Positions 1 through 6,403 are shown, counted from the stretch's first letter. The stretch: DNA of 6,554 bases from Akkermansiaceae bacterium (GCA_903909905.1 CAIVXP010000092.1:1-6554), one strand, 5' to 3'. Numbers and translations are program-made. Notes: a model not told the origin generated them from the letters alone.

Positions 1-1125
1 ACCGGCACCGGCAAGACCGCGAGTTTCGCGTTGCCAATTTTGCAGCAACTCCATGATCGGCGCAAAACCGTGCGGCCGAAGGCATGTCGAGCCTTGGTGT
101 TGGCGCCGACGCGCGAGCTTGCGGGGCAAGTTGGCAAGAGCTTTGCGACTTATGGAAAGTTGATCAAATTTCGCCAGACATTGATCTATGGCGGCGTCGG
201 ATCGGTGCCGCAGATCAATGCCATGCGCAATGGCGTCGATGTTCTCGTGGCAACGCCCGGGCGCTTGCTGGATTTGATCGACCAGCGCCATGTCGATCTT
301 TCGCAAGTTGAGTTTTTCGTGCTCGATGAGGTGGATCGGATGTTGGACATGGGATTCTTGCGCGATGTGAAGCGCATCATCTCGCTGCTACCATCGCGTA
401 GGCAGTCCTTGTTTTTCTCGGCCACGCTGGCGCCGAACATTGTTGAGCTTGCGCAAACGATTTTGAAGGATCCCGCGCGGGTCAGTATCACGCCGGAGAC
501 CACGACTGCCGAGAAGATCGAGCAGCGGATCTGTTTCCTCAACCGCGAGTACAAGCGGCCGCTGCTTGAGCAATTGCTGCGCGAGCAGGCCGAGGCGAAG
601 GAGCAGAAGCTCACGATTGTTTTCAGCCGCACCAAGCATGGTGCAAACAAACTCGCGAAGAGCTTGAATGCGTCGGGTTATCCGTCGGAGGCGATCCACG
701 GCGACAAGTCGCAATCACAGCGTGAGAAGGCCTTGGAACGCTTCAAGAAAGGGCTCACGCCGATACTGGTGGCGACCGATGTTGCGGCGCGTGGTGTCGA
801 TGTGAAAGAGGTCGGCCTTGTGGTGAATTTCGATCTCCCCAATGAGCCCGAGTCGTATGTCCACCGGATCGGTCGGACCGCACGGGCGGGCGCCGAGGGC
901 CGGGCGGTTTCTTTTTGCTCGGAGGAGGAGTTGGAATTTTTGCGCGAAATTGAAAAGACCATCCGCATGGCGATTCCTAAGTGGGAAGGCCATGATTGGC
1001 ATAACGAATCTCTCGCCGAGCGTCATGCACGCGGGAAGTCGGCGAACGGCGCGAGGCCATCATCCGCGAAACAGTCGACTGGTGGGGGTCGTTCCGGCCA
1101 AGGCCGGAGACGCGGTCGGCGCTGA
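1..1125 (+). CDS. rhlE: RhlE-type DEAD-box ATP-dependent RNA helicase, 5' end missing
   Basis: ATP-dependent RNA helicase of the RhlE subgroup, expected to remodel RNA in the cytoplasm during ribosome maturation or RNA decay. The reading frame is open from base 1, so 374 C-terminal residues are visible. The window starts inside motif I (TGTGKT, residues 1-6); the Q motif and roughly 50 N-terminal residues lie outside. In order follow APTRELA (35-41), TPGRLLD, motif II as DEVD (109-112) instead of DEAD, SAT (140-142), the RhlE-like FSRTKHGANKLA and AIHGDKSQ blocks, VATDVAARGVDV, and HRIGRTARAG. The C-terminus is a short Gly/Arg/Ser-rich tail, common in RhlE proteins and probably RNA-binding. 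A TTG at base 31 is not the true start because the ATP-binding motif precedes it. The gene converges on the cyclophilin gene with 9 bases between the stops. Family assignment is firm; the exact RNA substrate is unknown. Confidence 0.93.
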   Translation, partial: TGTGKTASFALPILQQLHDRRKTVRPKACRALVLAPTRELAGQVGKSFATYGKLIKFRQTLIYGGVGSVPQINAMRNGVDVLVATPGRLLDLIDQRHVDLSQVEFFVLDEVDRMLDMGFLRDVKRIISLLPSRRQSLFFSATLAPNIVELAQTILKDPARVSITPETTTAEKIEQRICFLNREYKRPLLEQLLREQAEAKEQKLTIVFSRTKHGANKLAKSLNASGYPSEAIHGDKSQSQREKALERFKKGLTPILVATDVAARGVDVKEVGLVVNFDLPNEPESYVHRIGRTARAGAEGRAVSFCSEEELEFLREIEKTIRMAIPKWEGHDWHNESLAERHARGKSANGARPSSAKQSTGGGRSGQGRRRGRR

Positions 1126-1139
1126 GTTAAAAACTCAGC
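1121..1139. terminator. Bidirectional stem-loop shared by two convergent genes
   Basis: The arms GCTGAGTT (1121-1128) and AACTCAGC (1132-1139) are perfect reverse complements around a 3-base A loop. The stem contains the TGA of the helicase (1123-1125) and, on the other strand, the TGA of the cyclophilin (1135-1137). There is no good T-tract on either side: GATCGAG follows on the plus strand. It may therefore act as an mRNA 3'-end or a weak bidirectional terminator rather than a classic intrinsic terminator. Confidence 0.6.
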
Positions 1140-1677
1140 GATCGAGAATCGAGTTCCAGTGCTCGAGGTTGTCCTTTTGCGACTCGAAGAGTGCGGTCGT
1201 ATCGTCGTGAATCGTGATCGAGGTGATCTTGTCGCCGACACCGTTGTATTTGCAGCCGCGCTCGCCGGTATTGTTTTTGCCGGTGACTTTTTCCACGATA
1301 TCGAGGCCGTTGGTGACTTGGCCAAAGACCGAGTGACGGTTGTCGAGAAAGGGGGTGGGGGTGGTCGTGATGAAGAATTGCGAGCCGTTGGTGCCGGGTC
1401 CGGCGTTGGCCATGGAGAATACGCCGGGTGAGCGGTGGCGAAGTTCGGGGTGGAACTCATCGGCAAACTTGTAGCCCGGGCCGCCACGGCCGGTTTCAGT
1501 CGGGTCACCGCCTTGCAGCATGAAGCCTTCGATCACGCGGTGGAAGGCCACATTGTTGTAGTAGCCCCGGCGTGCGAGGTTGAGGAAATTCGCGCAGGTG
1601 AGAGGAGCCTTGGACGCGTAGAGGGTGGCGTCGATGTCGCCAGCGGTTGTGTGAACGGTGATTTTGATGTCGGACAT
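1135..1677 (-). CDS. Peptidylprolyl isomerase, single-domain cyclophilin
   Basis: Cyclophilin catalysing cis-trans isomerisation of Xaa-Pro bonds in folding proteins. It is 180 residues, the normal size for a stand-alone PpiA/PpiB-type enzyme. The active site is intact: FHRVIEGFMLQGGD gives Arg47, Phe52, Met53 and Gln55, NGSQFF gives Gln100 and Phe102, and FLDNRH gives Leu111 and His115. Phe110 sits where human CypA has the cyclosporin-contacting Trp, as in many bacterial cyclophilins. No signal peptide or membrane segment is visible, so it is probably cytosolic. The ATG at 1677 is chosen because the family fold begins right after it; a GTG at 1692 would add five residues. Neither has a clear Shine-Dalgarno sequence. 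It is last in the minus-strand cluster, 39 bases after eboE, a looser spacing than upstream, so it may also have its own promoter. Confidence 0.95.
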   Translation of the reverse strand: MSDIKITVHTTAGDIDATLYASKAPLTCANFLNLARRGYYNNVAFHRVIEGFMLQGGDPTETGRGGPGYKFADEFHPELRHRSPGVFSMANAGPGTNGSQFFITTTPTPFLDNRHSVFGQVTNGLDIVEKVTGKNNTGERGCKYNGVGDKITSITIHDDTTALFESQKDNLEHWNSILDR

Positions 1678-1716
1678 GGCGCGATCCAACACGAGCGGCG
1701 GTCGCTTGGCAATGCG

Positions 1717-2868
1717 CTACATGTTTTGCGCGAGCACCCAGCGGTATTCGGCGGCGATTTGTTCTTCGACCGGTCTGCGAAGCTCGTTTGGCAGCACGCC
1801 CCAGGTGTAGGTCTCGATCTCGAGGTGCGTGCAGGCATCGGGGTGGGAGCCCAGCCATGACAGCGTATCGGTGACATGATCGCTGGTTGAGCCGAGCGGC
1901 ATCGATGGTTTGGCGTCGAGCGGGATGTGGAAATGCACGCGTGCTTCGCCGTCTAGGTTCGATGGTGTGGCGCGGAGAAAGTCGGGCAGATCCAAAAAGC
2001 GGCTCAATGTGCCGGATGCATTTTGATGAACGACCTGATGCGAGTAGACCGGCTCATCGAAGCCCGCAATCACCGCGATGGCTGCGGGATTTCGCGGATC
2101 GAGTGCGAGGGCGTTTGAAAGGTGAACTTTTGAAATGCGGATGCCAGCGTGGGTGAGTGCGTCGAGTGAATGTTTTGCGTCCTCGAACTGCAGAGCGAAG
2201 TGGCAGCAGTCGTAGTTGATGCCGATGCGATTGAGCAAAGATGTTGGGTGACTTGTCTCATTCGTGAGGCGATCGAAAAATGCCAGTGATTCCTTGGTGT
2301 TTTCGATATGGCCGAGTGGTTCCGGTTCGAGGCCGAGATGCAGGTCCTTGCCGGTGCGTGCGGAGAGGTCATCGAGCCAATCGGCGAAGTTGATCAGGTT
2401 TTTCCGAATGATGGCTTCGTCTGCTTTAAATGTCTTATGCGATACGGGCAAGGTCGAGACCGATCCGCCGCAGTTGGCTGGTGCGATGGAGGCGACGATT
2501 TTAAAAAGATTTTTGGTGTATTCGACGCGATCTCGATGTGTCCAATCCGGTGCGAAGACTTGTTCCTTCACGCGGGTTCCGTGAAAATTTCCGTAGGGGA
2601 ATCCGTTGATCGTGAACACATAGGTGTTTGTCTCGGCGAGCCAATCGCGAAAGCGTGCGAGTTGGTCGCCCTGCAAAAGTTCGCTAGCCGCGTGGGCTGA
2701 CAGACGAAGCCCGATCGCGAACGGCTCGTTGGTGGCGAGTATGCCATTTTTTATCAATAGGTTGCGGACACCGAGCGTGTGGGTTTGGAGGCAGTGCCGG
2801 GTTTCCTCCCAGTTGCCGGCCGGGTGGATGTTGGTGCAGTATGCGAGATGGGCGCGGTGAAATTTCAA
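1717..2868 (-). CDS. eboE: EboE-like TIM-barrel protein (xylose isomerase-like fold), TTG start
   Basis: A 383-residue protein recognised as EboE, the xylose-isomerase-like TIM-barrel member of the ebo cluster; the chemical reaction is unknown. The N-terminal signature HLAYCTNIHP (7-16), FTINGFPYGNFHG (85-97) and LEPEPLGHIE (180-189) are typical of the family. Candidate metal ligands at barrel strand ends are Glu181/Glu183, Asp220 and His223, His249 (KVHLS), His312/His314 (HFH), and Glu350/Glu352 (LEIETYTW). No signal peptide is seen, so it should be cytosolic. The start is TTG: in the same frame only four codons separate it from the stop of eboB, and no ATG or GTG lies between that stop and the conserved N-terminus. 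It lies 12 bases after eboB. Other ebo proteins are implicated in supplying a periplasmic metabolite; that role is by analogy only. Confidence 0.85.
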   Translation of the reverse strand: MKFHRAHLAYCTNIHPAGNWEETRHCLQTHTLGVRNLLIKNGILATNEPFAIGLRLSAHAASELLQGDQLARFRDWLAETNTYVFTINGFPYGNFHGTRVKEQVFAPDWTHRDRVEYTKNLFKIVASIAPANCGGSVSTLPVSHKTFKADEAIIRKNLINFADWLDDLSARTGKDLHLGLEPEPLGHIENTKESLAFFDRLTNETSHPTSLLNRIGINYDCCHFALQFEDAKHSLDALTHAGIRISKVHLSNALALDPRNPAAIAVIAGFDEPVYSHQVVHQNASGTLSRFLDLPDFLRATPSNLDGEARVHFHIPLDAKPSMPLGSTSDHVTDTLSWLGSHPDACTHLEIETYTWGVLPNELRRPVEEQIAAEYRWVLAQNM

Positions 2869-2880
2869 AAGACGATTCTG

Positions 2881-3681
2881 TTAGATCACGAATCTCGGCG
2901 ACTGGCTGAGGAAGTCGACGGGGTTTTGGTGGATGATCTTTTCGATGGCCGCCGGGTCATGACCGCGGGCCTTCATGCGCAGTGCGCACTTTGGTACGGC
3001 GAGTGGATCCGAGATGCCCCAATCGCAGGCGGAGTTCATCCAAAGGCGCTCAGATCCGTGCACTTCGAGAATGTCGATGGCGCGGTCGAGCGAGCACTTG
3101 CTGTGCGGATAAAGGGTCATGCCTGCCCAGTAGCCGGCATCGAGCACGTGTGAGACCGTGTGTTCCTCGACATGATCGATGATGACTTGTGAGCGGTTGA
3201 GTTGGGGAAAGTTCGCGAGCGAATCAAGGATGAGCCGAGTTCCCTTGAGTTTGTCTTCGAGGTGGGGAGTGTGGATCAGGACCGGCAGCTGGTGATCGAG
3301 CGCGATCTGCACATGTTCTTCGAAGATCGTGAGTTCGTTGCGGGTGTTTTTGTTGAGACCGATTTCGCCAATGCCGAGAACATTCGGTGCTTTGAGAAAC
3401 TCAGGGATAAGCGACATCACTTCGCGGGCAAAGCCTAGGTCGTCAGCTTCTTTCGGGTTGATGCAGAGCCACGAAAAATGTTTGATGCCGAATTTTGCCG
3501 CGCGCTGGGGTTCGTACTCGGTGAGTTGGCGGAAATAATCGTGGAACCCTTGCGCGGATGAGCGATCGAAGCCCGCCCAGAATGCCGGCTCACAAACTGC
3601 CTGACATCCGGCGAGCGCGAGCTTTTCATAGTCATCCGTCGTGCGGCTGACCATGTGCGCGTGGGGTTCGATGTATTTCAT
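2881..3681 (-). CDS. eboB: EboB-like TatD-family metal-dependent hydrolase
   Basis: A 266-residue amidohydrolase-fold protein of the TatD superfamily and the EboB branch. Expected metal ligands are all present in order: His7 and His9 (EPHAHM), Glu106 (GIGEIG), His137 (LIHTPH), His170 (IIDHVEE) and Asp220 (NSACDWG). The branch is suggested by [15 protein letters not shown] at the N-terminus, the [10 protein letters not shown] segment near residue 31, and SDPLAVPK and NPVDFLSQS near the C-terminus, which differ from ordinary TatD nucleases. The substrate is unknown; generic TatD proteins act as DNases, but that should not be transferred here. The ATG at 3681 is the only start fitting the family N-terminus. 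The bases before it read TTTTCCTCCGCG, which is not a Shine-Dalgarno sequence. It is 12 bases after the 89-residue gene and 12 bases before eboE, so co-transcription is likely. Confidence 0.88.
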   Translation of the reverse strand: MKYIEPHAHMVSRTTDDYEKLALAGCQAVCEPAFWAGFDRSSAQGFHDYFRQLTEYEPQRAAKFGIKHFSWLCINPKEADDLGFAREVMSLIPEFLKAPNVLGIGEIGLNKNTRNELTIFEEHVQIALDHQLPVLIHTPHLEDKLKGTRLILDSLANFPQLNRSQVIIDHVEEHTVSHVLDAGYWAGMTLYPHSKCSLDRAIDILEVHGSERLWMNSACDWGISDPLAVPKCALRMKARGHDPAAIEKIIHQNPVDFLSQSPRFVI

Positions 3682-3693
3682 CGCGGAGGAAAA

Positions 3694-3963
3694 TCAGAGG
3701 TCTGGCTTGGCCGCGCCAGCGGCACCTTGGGTGGTGGCGTGGGGGATCGGCTTGCTGGTGGGATCCGAGAGCGACTCGAGGATTTTTCGGGCGCGATCGG
3801 GATGATTTTCCAGCAGGATGGGCAGCGCGTTTTTCAGCGCTTCAAGGCGAAAGTCGGATGGGCCATCATGCCGGTCGAAGCGATCGAGAAAGGCAGCGAG
3901 TTCGACGAGCGAGTGTCGCGCTTCGATGAATTGCAGGTTCAGGAGCTCGGATTTTCCCGCCAT
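3694..3963 (-). CDS. Small protein of unknown function upstream of eboB
   Basis: An 89-residue protein I cannot assign to a named family. It is mostly helical in appearance: residues 5-32 (ELLNLQFIEARHSLVELAAF and on) and 38-65 could form two or three amphipathic helices, followed by LSDPTSKPIPHATTQGAAGA, a low-complexity Pro/Ala tail. There is no signal peptide, membrane segment, Cys pair or known catalytic motif. It is accepted as a real gene because it fits tightly between two genes on the same strand (9 bases after the SHD1 gene, 12 before eboB), starts with ATG, and has a sensible residue composition while the other frames do not. It occupies the place where eboA would precede eboB in canonical clusters, but it looks much shorter than EboA as I recall it, and I see no clear resemblance. 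Confidence 0.8.
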   Translation of the reverse strand: MAGKSELLNLQFIEARHSLVELAAFLDRFDRHDGPSDFRLEALKNALPILLENHPDRARKILESLSDPTSKPIPHATTQGAAGAAKPDL

Positions 3964-3972
3964 GGTGTTTGT

Positions 3973-4716
3973 TTATTCGGGTAGCGCAACCGGGTTGGTT
4001 TTTTTCTCTGAAAAACGGCAGACGATCAGAGCTTTGTCGCCTTCGCGTGAGGCGCCGAGGGTGACGCTGCCTTTGGGGCTGAGGTTCCAGAGGTGGGTGG
4101 GCTGATAGGTGGCGTCTGGAATCGAAGAGGTGTTGAGTTTGGGTGATGAGATTACAGGCTTGCCATAGAGATTGGTGAGCAGTTTCGCAAATTCCTTCCA
4201 GCACGGAACAAGTGACTGCGTGGCTTCTGCGATGGGCTTCGGATCGGTGTGGAGGTTGAGCTCGCTGAGGCTGTCCTCGTTACTCCAGTCGAAGAAAAGC
4301 GATGCGTCGAGTCCGCCGATTTTTTTTGTTGTGCGAAAAACGCCGTTGAGTCCCGAGCGGCCGAGGAAGGTTTCGGCGACGGTGAGTTTGGCGAACTTGC
4401 TGGCCTTGAGTTTTTCCTCCACCTGTTTGTGGTTGTCGCCAAAGGTCAGTTGATCAAAAATCGCGGCGGGATTTTGTGAGGTCTTGGCATTCGGTGGGTG
4501 ATTGTTATCGAGCCAGAAACGATCATTCGGGTGCAGTTTGTCGAGAGTGAGGGTGGTCTTTGTGTTGGTATTGGTCATCAAGACCGTGACATCATTACCG
4601 GTGCGGCTGACAAATTCGCCCTCGAATGATTTTGTGCCATCCGCGTTCTTCCATGTCCTTGCATGGACGCAAAGTGATGTGGCTAAGGCGATGATGGCGA
4701 TGGTGATGTGTTTCAT
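3973..4716 (-). CDS. Secreted protein with N-terminal SHD1-like domain
   Basis: A 247-residue exported protein. Residues 1-19 form a signal peptide: Lys2, a hydrophobic core IAIIALATSL, and a VHA cleavage site before Arg20. Residues 20-71 (RTWKNADGTKSFEGEFVSRT, then alternating beta residues to LHPNDRFWL) match the SHD1 pattern, a small SH3-like module frequent in Planctomycetota and Verrucomicrobiota exported proteins. The remainder, about residues 80-247, is of unknown function; GDNHKQVEEKLKAS near its start and LLTNLYGKPV further on resemble the start and end of a compact alpha/beta unit. The ATG at 4716 is chosen because the signal peptide begins there; an upstream extension to 4764 would overlap der. 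It lies 14 bases after der and 9 before the small gene. The role is unknown; it should act in the periplasm or at the cell surface. Confidence 0.85.
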   Translation of the reverse strand: MKHITIAIIALATSLCVHARTWKNADGTKSFEGEFVSRTGNDVTVLMTNTNTKTTLTLDKLHPNDRFWLDNNHPPNAKTSQNPAAIFDQLTFGDNHKQVEEKLKASKFAKLTVAETFLGRSGLNGVFRTTKKIGGLDASLFFDWSNEDSLSELNLHTDPKPIAEATQSLVPCWKEFAKLLTNLYGKPVISSPKLNTSSIPDATYQPTHLWNLSPKGSVTLGASREGDKALIVCRFSEKKTNPVALPE

Positions 4717-4730
4717 GGTGGTGAAAAAAC

Positions 4731-6128
4731 TTAATGCCCCTGTGGTTTTTGACGGGGCTCCCATTCGCGGCGTGAGCGTGACCGAACCGAGAATATCACA
4801 GGGATACCGGGAGCCGGGTGGGCGGCGCGGTACTGGTTGGTGAGGTAGGATTCGTAGCTGCTGGCCATGAGGCGCTTGTCGTTGACGAAGAGTACGATCA
4901 CAGGCACGGGAATCACGCTGTATTTTTCGTTGGTGGCGGCGGTGGCGTAGTAGAGTTTGAGGCGGCGTTTGACGCGGCTGTCGATTGGGGGCGGGTTGGT
5001 TTCGAATGCCGTTTGGAGGATGCGGTTGAGTTGGCCGGTGCCGGGGATGTTTTGCGAACCCTTGCGGATTTTGAGGGCTTCTTTGAGGACCTTTTCGACT
5101 GAGCCGCCGGTTTTGGCCGAGCAGGCGACGAGGGGGGCGTAGTGAAGGAAAAACAACTCGCGGCGGGCGTGGGCAGTCGCTTCCTCGAGGCGTACGGCTT
5201 GATTGGCACCGGGGTGGTAAAGGTCGAATTTGTTGAGGACGATGAGGCAGGGTTTTTTCTCGTCGATGATCGTTTGGGCGATCTTGCGGTCCTGGGCCGA
5301 GATGCCGGCGGCGACATCGACGACCAGCACGCAGAGGTCGGCGCGGCGGATGGCCTTCTCGGTGCGCATTGCGGAGAAGACCTCGACCGAGTTGTCGCGC
5401 TTGGCGCGCGGGCGAAGTCCGGCGGTGTCGATGAGCGTGAAGTTTTCACCTTGGAACGAGCAGGGTAGATCGATCGCGTCGCGCGTGGTCCCCGCGATGT
5501 CGGAAACGATCGTGCGTTCGTCCTTGAGGATGGCGTTGGCGAGTGAGGATTTTCCGGCGTTCGGTTTGCCGACGATGGCGATTTTGATGCCCTCGGTTTC
5601 GGCGACCTCGGCCATGGCTTCGGATTCCTCGGCGAGTGGCGCGATCACCGCGTCGATTTCATCGCAGAGGCGGCCGAAGTTGCGGCCGTGTTCGGCGGAG
5701 ACGAAGAGGACATTGGGAAATCCGAGCCGGGTGAAATCCGCGAATGCGGATTCGTGTTTCGGGTCATCGACTTTGTTGAGAACGAGCATAACCGGTGGAG
5801 CGGCCTTGCGGAGTTTCTGCGCGATCGATTGGTCGACCGCGGTGAGGCCGTCGTGGGCGTCGACTACGAAGAGGATGAGGTCGGCTGTTTGCATCGCGAT
5901 GTCCGCCTCAATGGCGACTTGCGCGTCGAAGCCATCCTCGATGTTGCCGCCGATGCCACCGGTGTCGATGATCGTGCAGGGGTGGGCGGTTGCTTTGGAT
6001 GGCGCGCTGATGCGGTCGCGGGTGACGCCGGGTTGGTCGTGCACGATGGCGATCTTGCGACCAGCGAGGCGGTTGAAGAGCGCGGATTTCCCGACATTTG
6101 GGCGGCCGACGATGGCGACAGTAGGCAT
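4731..6128 (-). CDS. der: Ribosome-assembly GTPase Der (EngA)
   Basis: Double-GTPase that binds the 50S subunit precursor and is needed for large-subunit maturation. It is 465 residues, a usual length. G domain 1 has GRPNVGKS (8-15), DTGG (55-58) and NKVD (118-121); G domain 2 has GKPNAGKS (187-194), DTAG (234-237) and NKFD (299-302). The C-terminal KH-like domain is recognisable from VKRRLKLYY through VPVIVLFVND to GIPVIFSVRSRSR, with a short basic tail. Ser-Ala G5 motifs follow each G4. The start ATG at 6128 puts the first G domain at residue 4, as in the family; the frame stays open upstream to a TTG at 6239, but that 37-residue extension looks non-coding. The bases before the ATG read GCCTCCCC, not a Shine-Dalgarno sequence. 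It heads the minus-strand cluster. Confidence 0.97.
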   Translation of the reverse strand: MPTVAIVGRPNVGKSALFNRLAGRKIAIVHDQPGVTRDRISAPSKATAHPCTIIDTGGIGGNIEDGFDAQVAIEADIAMQTADLILFVVDAHDGLTAVDQSIAQKLRKAAPPVMLVLNKVDDPKHESAFADFTRLGFPNVLFVSAEHGRNFGRLCDEIDAVIAPLAEESEAMAEVAETEGIKIAIVGKPNAGKSSLANAILKDERTIVSDIAGTTRDAIDLPCSFQGENFTLIDTAGLRPRAKRDNSVEVFSAMRTEKAIRRADLCVLVVDVAAGISAQDRKIAQTIIDEKKPCLIVLNKFDLYHPGANQAVRLEEATAHARRELFFLHYAPLVACSAKTGGSVEKVLKEALKIRKGSQNIPGTGQLNRILQTAFETNPPPIDSRVKRRLKLYYATAATNEKYSVIPVPVIVLFVNDKRLMASSYESYLTNQYRAAHPAPGIPVIFSVRSRSRREWEPRQKPQGH

Positions 6129-6159
6129 GGGGAGGCATGAAAGGGCGGAAACCTGCGGA

Positions 6160-6175
6160 ACGCAAGGTTTTGCGT
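6160..6175 (-). promoter_or_regulatory. Small stem-loop in the der leader
   Basis: ACGCAA (6160-6165) and TTGCGT (6170-6175) form a 6-bp stem with a 4-base loop about 32 bases upstream of the der start. An alternative pairing of AAACCT (6149-6154) with AGGTTT (6165-6170) overlaps it, so the two would exclude each other. Stems of this length arise by chance; a regulatory role is speculative. Confidence 0.25.
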
Positions 6176-6219
6176 CATCCTGTGGGGGGGCGAACACCAA
6201 ACATCGATGCGTAAGAAAA

Positions 6220-6238
6220 TGAAGAGGCAATTTCTTCA
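6220..6238. repeat. Short inverted repeat upstream of der
   Basis: TGAAGA (6220-6225) and TCTTCA (6233-6238) are perfect reverse complements around a 7-base spacer. It sits in an AT-richer patch about 100 bases upstream of der, where a promoter or operator would be plausible, but there is no direct sign of binding and the length is compatible with chance. Confidence 0.25.
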
Positions 6239-6300
6239 ATCAAGGTATGGCGACGCGGCTCGCGGCGCCGAATCCATAAGGCACGAACCGACATCTATTC

Positions 6301-6330
6301 CCATTAGCGTCTATTCGCGTTCATTGGCGG
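6301..6330. repeat. Degenerate 10-bp tandem repeat
   Basis: Three consecutive 10-base units read CCATTAGCGT, CTATTCGCGT and TCATTGGCGG, sharing the pattern YYATTNGCGK. A partial unit, CTATTC, precedes them at 6295-6300, and TTCAATG follows. The unit length is close to one DNA turn, so each copy would face the same side of the helix. No coding explanation is apparent. Confidence 0.55.
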
Positions 6331-6370
6331 TTCAATGTTCTGAATGAGCGGGCGCTGGGATGATAGGAGG

Positions 6371-6398
6371 AAAAGAGCGGCGACCGGTGATCGCCGCT
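6371..6398 (-). terminator. Palindrome with T-run, possible second tRNA terminator
   Basis: AGCGGCGA (6376-6383) and TCGCCGCT (6391-6398) are perfect reverse complements around a 7-base loop. Read on the minus strand the 8-bp GC-rich stem is followed by CTTTTCC, which suits a factor-independent terminator for transcription leaving tRNA-Asp. It could equally be a copy of a dispersed palindromic element; only a genome-wide count would tell. Confidence 0.5.
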
Positions 6399-6403
6399 AC
6401 GGA

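Noticed and set aside
1435..1860. 141-codon plus-strand open frame opposite the cyclophilin and eboE ends
   Set aside because: It overlaps two well-supported minus-strand genes and shows no recognisable motif.
2881..3681. Generic TatD DNase annotation for the hydrolase
   Set aside because: The metal ligands fit the TatD superfamily, but the EPHAHM N-terminus and the adjacent EboE-like gene fit EboB better, so DNase activity should not be assumed.
3655..3984. 109-codon plus-strand open frame opposite the 89-residue gene
   Set aside because: The minus-strand frame fits the tight gene spacing on that strand and has a balanced helical composition; the plus-strand frame is Gly/Arg-rich and starts inside eboB.
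4717..4764. 16-residue extension of the SHD1 protein overlapping the der 3' end
   Set aside because: The signal peptide starts at the ATG at 4716; the extension would place it internally.
5230..6222. 330-codon open frame on the plus strand opposite der
   Set aside because: It lies antisense to the well-supported Der gene; its Ser/Arg/Met-rich composition and lack of any motif are typical of the shadow frame of a GC-rich gene.
6129..6239. 37-residue N-terminal extension of Der from a TTG at 6239
   Set aside because: Der proteins begin a few residues before the first GxxxxGKS motif, which the ATG at 6128 gives; the extension has no family resemblance.
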